Below are positions 19,663-28,562 of a DNA stretch of 64,000 nucleotides, one piece after another. A model generated the notes under the pieces. The model saw only the letters and a list, made by a program, of their open reading frames with translations. It ran no database searches and was not told the origin of the DNA. The DNA comes from CAWBOY01 sp963790585. Lineage in GTDB: Bacteria > Planctomycetota > Planctomycetia > Gemmatales > Gemmataceae. Numbering within the stretch: the stretch's first letter is position 1; each line of letters starts with the position of its first letter. The position numbers and the translations under genes are program-made. The stretch lies in contig CAWBOY010000001.1 of NCBI GenBank assembly GCA_963790585.1, forward strand, positions 434,001-498,000, read 5' to 3'.

Positions 19663-22059
19663 ATGTCTCGTACTTTTGTCGTCTCCCGGCTGCTAAAAAT
19701 GATGCTCGGCAGGAAGAGCTTCCACTCTCCTCGACCACCAAGTCCGCGCCTCGAGGTTCTGGAGGACCGATGCGTGCCGACCGGCGGAATCAGCATTACT
19801 TACAGCGTTCCGCAAGACTGGGGAACTGGATTTCAGGGCGGCATCAGCGTGATGAACCAATCCACGGTAAATTACCCAAATTGGACTCTCGCCTTTGACT
19901 ATTCCGCGAGTATTTCCAGTATTTGGGATGCCACCGTCGTCAGTCACACAGGCAATCATTATGTCATCGGCAACGCTGGCTGGAACAGCACGCTCGCCGC
20001 GGGTAATTCCATTTCATTCGGCTTCAATGCATCCTCCACCTCTGGCAACTCGGTGCAGCCAAGCGGCTACCTGCTCAACGGTCAGCCTGTTAATAGTAGC
20101 CCGCCGCCGCTGCCAACGCTGGCCATCGCAAATACGGGGCTAAATGAGCCGACGACCGGAACAAGCAACGCGGTCTTCACGGTAAGCCTTTCGGCATCGA
20201 CCTCTGCGGCGGTGACGGCACATTATGCCACCAGCGATGGTACAGCCCATGCCGGCCTGGATTATCAAGCGACGAGCGGGACAGTGACCATTCAGCCCGG
20301 CGCCACTACGGGCACCATTAACGTTCCAGTCTTAAATGATCCTACCGCCTCGGGAGATCTAACATTTAACGTTCTCTTGACGTCTCCGAGCGGCGCGACG
20401 CTGGGTCAAGCGCAGGCTATGGGGACGATACACGATCCAGTTCCCGGCAGCGCCGGTACAGCGCAATTTTCCGACGATTCCGATTGGGGCACGGGCTTCA
20501 ACGGGACGATCAAGGTTACGAACACCACCAGTTCGACACTCACGAACTGGACCTTGGCTTTCACCTTCGGTGGCCAGATCAGCTCGATTTGGAATGGGAC
20601 CATCGTGAGCCAGAATGGGTCTCATTACGTCGTTGAAGGGACCAGTTGGAACAACACAATCGCCCCTGCATCGAGCACAAGCTTTGGCTTTAGCGCCTCT
20701 CCAGGAAATGTCACTCCTGGCACCAGTCCGACGGGGTTTGTTCTTAGCGGGCAATCGTCTGGAGGCGGCTCATCCGGAGGTGGGTCCTCCGGCGGCTCAT
20801 CCGGAGGTACCACCAGCCAACCGCCCGTGACCCCGAGCGAAAATTCGTGGACCTATCTCAATCAAGCCGTAGTTATAAATGTCTTGGCAGGCGTCATGGA
20901 TCCCAATAATTCGGCCCTATCTGTATCTGCGATCACAGCGGCGCAGCATGGCACGGCAGTGCTGAATTCCAATGGTACCGTTACCTATACTCCTACCACG
21001 GGATACTTGGGAACGGATAGCTTCAACTATACCGTAAAGGATGCTCTTGGATTGACCGCAAGCGGCTCCGTATCGATTACGGTCGCCAATCCTACAACTT
21101 CACCCTGGCCAACGCACTATTTCGCACCCTATGTCGATATGACCGCCTGGCCCACCTACGATCTCGTCTCGGCCGCGAAGAATGAAAGCATCCACTATTT
21201 CACGCTCGCCTTTGTTGTAGCGGATGCTTCCAACAATAGCACACCATCATGGGGTGGCTTCAGCTCCAATGATGTGAATGGCGGAGCGTTCGACCAGCAA
21301 GTTCGTACGGAAATCGCGGGTGTTCGCGCCCTTGGCGGAGACGTCATCGTCTCTTTTGGAGGAGCCGCAAACTCCGAACTGGCAACGGTGGTCACCAACG
21401 TAACGACGTTGACCGCCGATTACCAATCGGTGATTAACGCCTATCAACTGACACACATCGACTTTGACATTGAAGGCGCGGCCGTGGCGAATAATGCCTC
21501 GATCGATCGTCGCAATCAAGCGCTCGCTGCATTGCAACAGAGCGCGGCGGGCGCGGGCCGCACCTTGGATATTTCTTACACACTCCCCGTGTTGCCTACA
21601 GGCTTGACAGCGAATGGACTCTACGTCCTGCAGTCGGCTCAGAAATATGGCGTCAAGCTATCGATCGTCAATGTAATGGCCATGGACTACGGCGATTCGG
21701 CGGCTCCCAACCCCAAGGGTCAAATGGGAACATATGCAATCGAATCCGCGACCAGCCTCTTCAATCAGCTCCAAGGTCTCTATGGCAACACGCTCTCGAC
21801 CGCGCAACTTTGGCACATGGTTGGAGTGACGCCAATGATTGGCGTCAATGACGCGTCGGACGAGGTCTTCGATCAAGCCGCCGCCCAACAGTTGTTGGCC
21901 TTCGCTGAGCAAAAGGGAATTGGAGAAATCGCCATGTGGTCGCTCAACCGCGATCAACAGGATCCAAGCGGGGCTCTCAATTACGCCAGCTCGTCGTCCA
22001 GTAGCATCCTGCAAACGCCGTATCAATTCAGTTTAATCTTTAATGGCTTCAATGGGTAG
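19663..22059 (+). CDS. Secreted GH18 chitinase-like protein with two CBM2-like modules
   Basis: A 798-residue protein; AGGAG at 19650-19654 supports ATG 19663 over GTG 19657. The N-terminus bears the planctomycete extracellular motif LEVLEDRCVP. Then follow a CBM2-like module (WGTGFQGGISVMN, about 45-140), a Calx-beta domain (about 150-255), a second CBM2-like module (WGTGFNGTIKVTN, about 262-360), a Gly/Ser linker, a cadherin/Ig-like domain (about 390-475) and a GH18 barrel. The barrel shows SFGG, the catalytic DFDIE with the proton-donor glutamate, and MDYGD. Expected role: hydrolysis of chitin or related beta-1,4 glucans outside the cell, with CBM2 modules binding crystalline polymer. It is convergent with the next gene. 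Confidence 0.88.
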   Translation: MSRTFVVSRLLKMMLGRKSFHSPRPPSPRLEVLEDRCVPTGGISITYSVPQDWGTGFQGGISVMNQSTVNYPNWTLAFDYSASISSIWDATVVSHTGNHYVIGNAGWNSTLAAGNSISFGFNASSTSGNSVQPSGYLLNGQPVNSSPPPLPTLAIANTGLNEPTTGTSNAVFTVSLSASTSAAVTAHYATSDGTAHAGLDYQATSGTVTIQPGATTGTINVPVLNDPTASGDLTFNVLLTSPSGATLGQAQAMGTIHDPVPGSAGTAQFSDDSDWGTGFNGTIKVTNTTSSTLTNWTLAFTFGGQISSIWNGTIVSQNGSHYVVEGTSWNNTIAPASSTSFGFSASPGNVTPGTSPTGFVLSGQSSGGGSSGGGSSGGSSGGTTSQPPVTPSENSWTYLNQAVVINVLAGVMDPNNSALSVSAITAAQHGTAVLNSNGTVTYTPTTGYLGTDSFNYTVKDALGLTASGSVSITVANPTTSPWPTHYFAPYVDMTAWPTYDLVSAAKNESIHYFTLAFVVADASNNSTPSWGGFSSNDVNGGAFDQQVRTEIAGVRALGGDVIVSFGGAANSELATVVTNVTTLTADYQSVINAYQLTHIDFDIEGAAVANNASIDRRNQALAALQQSAAGAGRTLDISYTLPVLPTGLTANGLYVLQSAQKYGVKLSIVNVMAMDYGDSAAPNPKGQMGTYAIESATSLFNQLQGLYGNTLSTAQLWHMVGVTPMIGVNDASDEVFDQAAAQQLLAFAEQKGIGEIAMWSLNRDQQDPSGALNYASSSSSSILQTPYQFSLIFNGFNG

Positions 22060-22077
22060 CTGATTACATGTTGAGGC

Positions 22078-22110
22078 GAACCGGCGGATTCATGAGATTT
22101 CCGCCGGTTC
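22078..22110. terminator. Bidirectional terminator-like hairpin
   Basis: GAACCGGCGGA and TCCGCCGGTTC form a perfect 11-bp stem with an 11-base loop exactly between the convergent GH18 gene (stop 22059) and the membrane protein gene (stop 22124). The T tract is weak (AGAAATTTC), so the terminator call is positional. Confidence 0.6.
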
Positions 22111-22123
22111 AGAAATTTCAATG

Positions 22124-23752
22124 TCATGCCACCCCGCCATGCGTTTGCTTGACCAATTCGAGCAATACGTACGGATTGGCGACCTTGGCCAGCTCGACCG
22201 AGAAGGCCGGCTCACGCTTGTCCTTACGATAGAAAAAGAGTTGGCCACCGGCGATGTGCAGGTAGTGGTAGTCCGCCCAACCAAGCTGATTCTTCCCTTG
22301 AAATACCGCATGGCTATCGAGCTTGATCGGCCCGAAATCGATCGTCTCGCCAGAGCGATGGTCGGCCAAACCCTGGGCCAGCAACCGGCCGTGAACGGCG
22401 CCCATCGCGTAATCGCCGAACTTCTCGATATTCGCGATGGTACTATCAAACTCGAAGCGAGCCTTGTCGTCACGTTCGATGCTATATTTGTGAGTTGTGC
22501 CCGCGAACACGCCATTGACGTAATTGCGGGTGATCTTTTGCCAGATACCAGTAATGCGATTCCAGGAACAAACTCGTCCTATCTTGCCTTTGACATGGAC
22601 AAACCCTTCGCGGAACACGAGCAGGTTGCTCCGTGAATTCGTTCGCACTTCGACGAGAAGGGCCGCGGACAGGCCAAAGAACAGGACCGACATAATGCCG
22701 CCGCCTATCAGCAAGCCGTTTCGTTCACCGCCTGGAGATATGAGAAACGCGGAAAGCACACCAATCAGCCCGATAATACCGCCCCAAAACGTGAGTTGTG
22801 CCACCAAGCGCGTTGTTGCGATAGTTCCCCCGTTACCGCCGCACACCCCGATTGGCGTGCCGAGCTTGGCTACCTCCTCGTCACGCAACGAATCTTGTCG
22901 CCACAAGGACGCCTCCGGCTCGCGCGCCTCGCGGGGCGATGTCACGTCCGGAAGTACCGCTTTATTGGCCTGCCCCAAAATGGTCAGGAGCCGAAAGAGA
23001 AGCATCACATTCGGAATCTTCGCCATCGGCCCGCGATACCATTCCGACCAGCCGTGTTGATACTTGATAACGAGCGCTCCGCCATCAATGAGAGCAGCGC
23101 TCGATATTTCCGCGAGCGGCAACAATTCATCCTTCCTGATCAGCCCGCGGCTCGAGAAGCGAATCGGCCCAAAGTCGATCTCCTCGTCCGCTGCCAATTT
23201 CTTGAGCGCCCCGGGAGCGAGCCGATTGACCGTCTCCAACTCGATCGTCAGTCCGAGTTGGTCGATCCCATTGATAAACCGCCCCAAAATGCGCCACTTC
23301 CCGTCGGCACGAATGAGCCGATAGGTCCCATAGAGCGGCCGTTGATCCTGCAGAAAATTCTCATTCGGGTTATACCAGACCTCTTTGATGTCGTCCCACG
23401 CCAACGACTCACGCCGACCGAATTGGTCGATTTTCATGCTGTCCGCATAGACCAAAACGCGCAACCCAAGGTGCCGCCCCGCGGCTCGCATCGCCCAGAG
23501 CCCAAGCGCGATTAAGCCTGCGCCAATAGGGACAAGTATCAGCAGATAAGGCAGAATGAACGACAGACCGAAATGATCGGTCGCGATCAACGGCAGAATG
23601 AGCGGAAAAAATGACAGCGCCAAGAGTAGTAGGCCCAGCGCGAAGACGAACGCCGTCATCAACGGCCGAACGGAATAGGTATCCTTGACCATCCGAGGCG
23701 GCGGGGCGGCAGTGCGGGGATTTACAGGTGAGATTGGTTGGTCATTGCTCAT
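22124..23752 (-). CDS. Duplicated-module membrane protein, paralogue 1 (DUF6585-like?)
   Basis: A 542-residue protein built from two similar halves. Each half has a two-helix hairpin (about 30-95 and about 325-375), a PH-like sheet stretch (LRVLVYADSMKIDQF; NLLVFREGFVHVKG) and a motif of the form DFGPIxLxxxxxxxxKxxLxW/LPLAEI (IDFGPIRFSSRGLI; IDFGPIKLDSHAVF). A KIPNVMLLF-type segment ends the first half. The next two genes upstream encode the same architecture, so this is a three-gene tandem family. The N-terminus is Pro-rich and cytoplasmic. The fold resembles families described as DUF6585, but I cannot confirm that. Function is unknown; PH-like domains often bind lipids or proteins at the membrane. 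Confidence 0.72.
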   Translation of the reverse strand: MSNDQPISPVNPRTAAPPPRMVKDTYSVRPLMTAFVFALGLLLLALSFFPLILPLIATDHFGLSFILPYLLILVPIGAGLIALGLWAMRAAGRHLGLRVLVYADSMKIDQFGRRESLAWDDIKEVWYNPNENFLQDQRPLYGTYRLIRADGKWRILGRFINGIDQLGLTIELETVNRLAPGALKKLAADEEIDFGPIRFSSRGLIRKDELLPLAEISSAALIDGGALVIKYQHGWSEWYRGPMAKIPNVMLLFRLLTILGQANKAVLPDVTSPREAREPEASLWRQDSLRDEEVAKLGTPIGVCGGNGGTIATTRLVAQLTFWGGIIGLIGVLSAFLISPGGERNGLLIGGGIMSVLFFGLSAALLVEVRTNSRSNLLVFREGFVHVKGKIGRVCSWNRITGIWQKITRNYVNGVFAGTTHKYSIERDDKARFEFDSTIANIEKFGDYAMGAVHGRLLAQGLADHRSGETIDFGPIKLDSHAVFQGKNQLGWADYHYLHIAGGQLFFYRKDKREPAFSVELAKVANPYVLLELVKQTHGGVA

Positions 23753-23790
23753 TTCTTCCTCTGTCGTTTTGGTTCATCGAGATTCCTGGG

Positions 23791-25503
23791 CTACTTCGGC
23801 ACATTCGTCGCTATTTGGTCACTCACAAAACTCGAAACGGAGTTGCTCAGGACGTCAAATCGTGGCGTGTCCTTATTCTGAATCACCTGCAGGAGATGAA
23901 GTAACATTCGGAGATTGACGATATGGGTGAGCGGAACGACGGCCACCGGCAGGATTTGGTCCTGCCAAAACAAGCGCAGTTTGGCGCCTTGGATATCATA
24001 ACTGTCGAATTTCGTCCATCCGCGCCGCAACAAGCCAAAGCGAAACGAGTTTCGCGTGACGGAAATCTCCCCAAAGTATAGTTTGCCGCCGGCGTGGTAT
24101 TCCAGGACCATATGATCAAAAATCCGCTCGTAGACCGCGCCCAGGATGAAGTCCCAAACCTGATCCGCGGACACGAAGAAAGTGCCAAAATGAAACCATC
24201 GCCCGTCGTCTCTCTGGATTGCGTGCCGATAGTGCAACCATCGTGCATCGTCGGGCGCGTTTTTCGGACCATGAATTGTTTCTAGTATGGAATCGATTCG
24301 CCTCCAGGAACAAGCGTAGAGCTTGGAGCCTTCGAGGCGAACGAGACCCTGTCGATAAAGCAACAGTCGCGGGATGTCTCTGCGCATTAAGATGAGATAG
24401 AGCACACCAGCAATCAGGAGTAGCGCGACAACGAGACTAATCGCCATCGAGAGCGAAAGAAATCTCGTGTGAGTGATTACGGAAGAGTCAAGAGAATCGA
24501 CGAGGAACCGCAGAAGAACAAGGCCAATCGCGCACCAGCAAGCATAGAAGGCAATGCGAATCTCTTGGATCCTGTGCTGACTCTGCCCTAGTGTACGCAA
24601 TGGCGCTCCGAAGCCCTCGATTTCGTCACGACTCAAGCCGCCATTTTTCTCCCACAGGGCCGATTCCTTACTCTCCAGCTCACGCGGGCGCGTCGCTATT
24701 GTCGCCAACTCGGCGCCGGGGCCGCTCAATACTTCAATCAAATGAAGGAGCAAAGCAATGTTGGGGATGTGGGCCACTTTGATGCGTAGCCACTCGGTCC
24801 AATCATTGCATTTGTAGAGCACTAGCTCTTTGTTACCTTCAATCGTCGCCCTGGCAATTTCGGGCAGAGCGACCGTCTGTCCTCCATGTGTCAAACCAGA
24901 CTGGCCGAGACGGATCGGCCCGAAATCCAGTTCCTCTCCAGCATGAAGACGCGCCAGCTCGCGCGGACCAAGACGGTCTATGATCCTTTCCTCAATAATT
25001 TGTCCCAGTTTTTCGATGTCTTCGATCAACGGCCCGAAAGATCGAGTCGCGCCATTCGAGAGCGTAAGCGTATAAGTAAGGTCATTCTGAACAAACCGTC
25101 CTGCAAGGATTTGAACACTTACGATTTCTTCCCAGGCAACGGTATTTCGTTTTCTCAGTCGTTCGATTGTTAATCCATTTTCTTCAACTCTCAGAGTTAC
25201 CCATGCGAACGGCCAGGCTTCGCGGCAAAGCCGAACACCGCCATAGATGAAGAATAGGGCCGTTGGTAGGAGGATTACAAAAATTGCAACAAGGCCGATC
25301 ATATCGGCCGAGGGGGAACCCCAAGGACTTAGCGAGAATTGGTCAAGCACGGCCAATACGGGCCCGGATAGCATACCTAAGCCGACAAGCAACATCGCAA
25401 CGCCGCCAGCCAGGATTTTTCGGACGAGTAGACGCTTCCAACGAAATACAGATTGCGGCGCCTCGCCCGCTTCGAAAGAATTTGGTCTCCCCACCGCTAA
25501 CAT
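23791..25503 (-). CDS. Duplicated-module membrane protein, paralogue 2
   Basis: A 570-residue paralogue of its two neighbours. It repeats the arrangement twice: helix pair, sheet stretch (TLRVEENGLTIERLRKRNTV; RLLLYRQGLVRLEGSK), then DFGPIRLGQSGLTHGGQ or YFGEISVTRNSFRFG. Shared motifs with the third paralogue are LLYRQGLVRLEG/KFYRQGFVEIND and CSWRRI/CAWSRI. The second DFGPI motif has diverged to YFGEI. Stop and start distances to its neighbours are short (38 bp and 18 bp), so the three genes probably form one operon read from right to left. No catalytic residues are recognised. Confidence 0.72.
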   Translation of the reverse strand: MLAVGRPNSFEAGEAPQSVFRWKRLLVRKILAGGVAMLLVGLGMLSGPVLAVLDQFSLSPWGSPSADMIGLVAIFVILLPTALFFIYGGVRLCREAWPFAWVTLRVEENGLTIERLRKRNTVAWEEIVSVQILAGRFVQNDLTYTLTLSNGATRSFGPLIEDIEKLGQIIEERIIDRLGPRELARLHAGEELDFGPIRLGQSGLTHGGQTVALPEIARATIEGNKELVLYKCNDWTEWLRIKVAHIPNIALLLHLIEVLSGPGAELATIATRPRELESKESALWEKNGGLSRDEIEGFGAPLRTLGQSQHRIQEIRIAFYACWCAIGLVLLRFLVDSLDSSVITHTRFLSLSMAISLVVALLLIAGVLYLILMRRDIPRLLLYRQGLVRLEGSKLYACSWRRIDSILETIHGPKNAPDDARWLHYRHAIQRDDGRWFHFGTFFVSADQVWDFILGAVYERIFDHMVLEYHAGGKLYFGEISVTRNSFRFGLLRRGWTKFDSYDIQGAKLRLFWQDQILPVAVVPLTHIVNLRMLLHLLQVIQNKDTPRFDVLSNSVSSFVSDQIATNVPK

Positions 25504-26822
25504 GAACTTCTCCGGGCTTGACTACGGTTGAATGTCCTGAGACGGATCAGGGCGGTATAGGTTGGTCCGTCGAGAAAGCTCGCCGATGACGTTTGATGGG
25601 TGAGAGCGCCCTGTGTCCAAAGGTTCATCGGGCGGGCCTTGCGTTGCATTAATCAAATGTAGTAGCAATCTGGCGTTGACAATTTTCGTGAGCGGTATTG
25701 CCAGCCACGGCTCGATTTGATGGCGAGCATAAATGAGGAGGTCAAACCCCGACAACTCGTAGCAGCCATAATCCGTCCAAGCCAGTTGTTTGCCGGTGGC
25801 CTCAAGGATCTGGCGACTAACCCGGATAACACCAAACTCTTGCGATCGATTTGATTGAAGTTGTTTGACAGATTCCTGCACTAGGCGAGGAAAGACAGCG
25901 TCGAGTATATATCGCCATAATATATCAAGGTTTGCCAGGTCGTCATCGAATACAAAGATTCGACCATCGTCGCGAACAACTCGATTTTCAAAAACCAACT
26001 GCTTAGTGGGGACTGCTCCATTGACGGACTTTGGCTTAAATGACAACACTTCTTCAATATCCCTGATCCGCGACCATGCGCACATGAGGCCGGCTCCATC
26101 ATTAATTTCTACGAAGCCTTGCCGATAAAATTTGAAACGCGGCCATTTGACTGAAAACATCATAATAAAGAAAATGACAATAAGAAAGGCTGAAATTGCC
26201 GCCGGCCAAGCAGCGAGGGCCCGCAATGAGGCTCGCTCGGCAGCGGAGTTGGTAGATCCTATCGAAAGGAGAAAGAAAAGAAAGCTAATTACTCCAGACA
26301 ACATTGCCATGGCAAGGAGACTATTCAGAATCGACTTCCTTCGAGAATACGGATTTAAGCGACTGGCACTGATTGGATTACCGAGTTTCTCTACGTCGAC
26401 ATAGCCTACGGCTTCTGTTTTACGCCATATTTCGGCCTCTTCTTTGTCAAGCTCTTGAGGGCGAAGAGCGAGTTTGCCTAATTCAGCTCCAGGCCTGCTC
26501 AACTCTCTTAGAATGTGAATTAACAGTATAGCGTTTGGAATTGCTTTGAATCGAAAAGTGGACCATTTTGCCCAGTTATCTCGATGATAGATTGCAAATG
26601 ACTTTGTACCGGCGATCGGCCCGACGCTCGATATTTCTGGTATGGCTAGGTTTTTGCCGTCGAAGGCAACGCCGTGCTGGCTCAATTGGACGGGGCCGAA
26701 TGCCAATACGTCGCCTGAGTGGAACTTCGTCAGGTAAATTGGCGCCATATGTTTTATAATCTCATATTCCAACCTAAGTCCAAGCCTTGAGATATGATTG
26801 ATATACGGCGGGCGAATAATCC

Positions 26823-26832
26823 GGCGATCCCC
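26823..26832. repeat. Target-site duplication, left copy (GGCGATCCCC)
   Basis: Identical to 28095-28104 and directly abutting the CAGGG end of the IS. A 10-bp duplication is within the usual 8-10 bp for ISAs1 elements. Confidence 0.95.
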
Positions 26833-28094
26833 CAGGGCAATCGCATCTAATCCCCCATAAAAAGGCCAAGAATGGCCTCGCGCGTTTCGTCGTTCCAGCC
26901 TGCTTGCAAGCGCTTCTTCTCGATGCCGCCTTTGGTCGATTCGTCCTGCCGCAATAACGAGATGACCCAGCGTCGTAACAACGCCAGGTTCCCTGCCGCA
27001 TGGCCCGTCCGAGCACGATTGCGATCCTCCGCAAAATACATGTCCAACACCCAATGCAAGCCATTCTCCACTCCCCAATGACTCCGTATCGCTCCCGCCA
27101 TCTGCTTCGCCTTGGGTTGCAGGCTGCTTATAAAATAACGCACCTCCGACTTCTCCACTCCACCCTCCTGGTAGCTACGCGTGCAACGGGCGATGCTCAC
27201 CAGATCCCGCCAATCCTCCTGATGACGCAACGTCTTGGGTACCGCCATCGTCTGCGTCCAGCGCGTTTCCAAGCGACCGTGCCCCTTGTCCTGCTCCGTG
27301 TGCGTTTGCACCGTTGCCGTGCTACGACCCTCGTCCACGGCGGCAAACGCCTCCACGATGTCCTGCTCCAAATGCTCCTGATTCCCTTTCACCGCCAGCA
27401 CATAATCGGCTCCCTTTTCTCGTATCTTGCTGGCAATCTCTTTCTGACATCCCATGGCATCCAAAGTCACAATCGCTCCCGTCAATTCCAACACCTCCAA
27501 CAGTTTAGGAATCGCTGTGATCTCATTGGATTTGTCATCGACCACTTCCTGACCCAAAAGCAATTGGTTCTCCGTGGCCCAGGCGCTAACGACATGAAGC
27601 GGATGCTTGCTCTTGGCTCGATCCAACGTCGCACGAGCCGTCTTGCCGTCGATGGCCACCACCTGGCCGGACGTACTCCGTTCGAGGCTGGTCACCCAGC
27701 TCAGAAAACACTCGACAAAGGCTTTGCCATCCAGGGCGGCGAACACACGAGCGAAGGTGTCATGCGACGGCACGCGGTCGGGCAGATCCAGGAATTTTTC
27801 GAGCCAGACGCGCTTGCTCTTGGCGAACTTTTCCATGGCCACGCAATCGTTGGCGCCGCTGACGACAGCGCACAGGGCGATGAAGAGGATGTCCAGCAGT
27901 CGGTGATGCTTGGTACGGTTGATGCGTGGATCCTGCAACTGGGCAAAAGCGGCAAGAAAGGGGGTTGCTTGGGTCTGCGCCATGAGTCTTTTCCTCCGTG
28001 AAACGGGTACGTTCCACCAGAATCATTCGCAGTAACCTTGTCCCTGACAACTGAACAGCCAATAATGAACAGGCGTTTAGATGCGATTGCCCTG
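26833..28094 (-). mobile_element. ISAs1-family insertion sequence, 1262 bp, complete
   Basis: The ends are perfect 18-bp inverted repeats starting CAGGGCAATCGC, the CAGGG ends typical of ISAs1 elements. A 10-bp direct duplication GGCGATCCCC flanks the element at 26823-26832 and 28095-28104. A single intact transposase fills most of it. The element lies within paralogue 3 of the membrane-protein array, in the same orientation as that gene. Confidence 0.95.
26847..27983 (-). CDS. ISAs1-family DDE transposase
   Basis: A 378-residue transposase. It opens with the DDE_Tnp_1-associated region (HHRLLDILFIALCAVVSGAND, in two pieces here) and SHDTFARVFAALD. The acidic residues are in VVAIDGKTARA, VTLDAMGCQKEIA and, for the glutamate, HWGVENGLHWVLDM. 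The conserved YVLAVKGNQ follows the second aspartate. No frameshift or stop is seen, so it should be active. It fills the IS to within 14 bp of the left end and 111 bp of the right end. Confidence 0.96.
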   Translation of the reverse strand: MAQTQATPFLAAFAQLQDPRINRTKHHRLLDILFIALCAVVSGANDCVAMEKFAKSKRVWLEKFLDLPDRVPSHDTFARVFAALDGKAFVECFLSWVTSLERSTSGQVVAIDGKTARATLDRAKSKHPLHVVSAWATENQLLLGQEVVDDKSNEITAIPKLLEVLELTGAIVTLDAMGCQKEIASKIREKGADYVLAVKGNQEHLEQDIVEAFAAVDEGRSTATVQTHTEQDKGHGRLETRWTQTMAVPKTLRHQEDWRDLVSIARCTRSYQEGGVEKSEVRYFISSLQPKAKQMAGAIRSHWGVENGLHWVLDMYFAEDRNRARTGHAAGNLALLRRWVISLLRQDESTKGGIEKKRLQAGWNDETREAILGLFMGD

Positions 28095-28104
28095 GGCGAT
28101 CCCC
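28095..28104. repeat. Target-site duplication, right copy (GGCGATCCCC)
   Basis: Matches the left copy base for base, which marks a simple, single insertion without later rearrangement. Confidence 0.95.
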
Positions 28105-28562
28105 ATTCATCAATCTTAAGGTATACGCACCAACAATTTGAGCTGAATTATTGGGACTGAAGGGGCCGTACGGCGAAAAGGTCAACTCCTTGACTTCTGA
28201 CCAAGGCAGTGTTTCGTGTCGGCGAAATTTTGAAAACGTAATCGCATTCTCATCGACTGTAATCCTGAGCCAGAAATAGGATACAATGTCCGCGATTCCC
28301 CATACGCACCATGCGGCCAAAATGGCGAATACGGAGAAAAAGACATAAGCGGTGGCCATGCCGCCAGAGGAGATATTCGGCTCCCGGAAAGCCATGACCA
28401 AAGTTCCGATTGCAAGGAAGGAGAATACACAATACGAAATTGAGGCCGCCGCGAACGAGATCGAGGAAATTAAGGTCTCACGCCTATAGATTTCAAGTGC
28501 CCAAGGAGAATGAAAGCCATTTTTCGGCGCATTGACACCTTCTTGGCTATCACTCATATGAC

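Larger units (their letters stand above)
25522..28557 (-). pseudogene. Duplicated-module membrane protein, paralogue 3, split by an IS
   Basis: The third paralogue is cut in two by the insertion at 26833-28094. The 5' part (28557 down to 28095) encodes the first helix pair and LRITVDENAITFSKFRRH, ending YTLRLMNGDR; the 3' part (26832 down to 25522) resumes RIIRPPYINHIS and carries VLAFGPVQLSQHGVAF and CAWSRIRDI. Removing the IS and one copy of the 10-bp duplication restores an uninterrupted 587-residue frame, close to the 542 and 570 residues of the paralogues. AAGGAA precedes ATG 28557, which overlaps nothing and follows the upstream stop by 5 bp. The insertion therefore looks recent, with no further decay. 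Confidence 0.85.

Noticed and set aside
26999..28001. Long + strand open frame opposite the transposase (333 residues)
   Set aside because: It is the antisense shadow of a strongly conserved transposase and shows no family motif.
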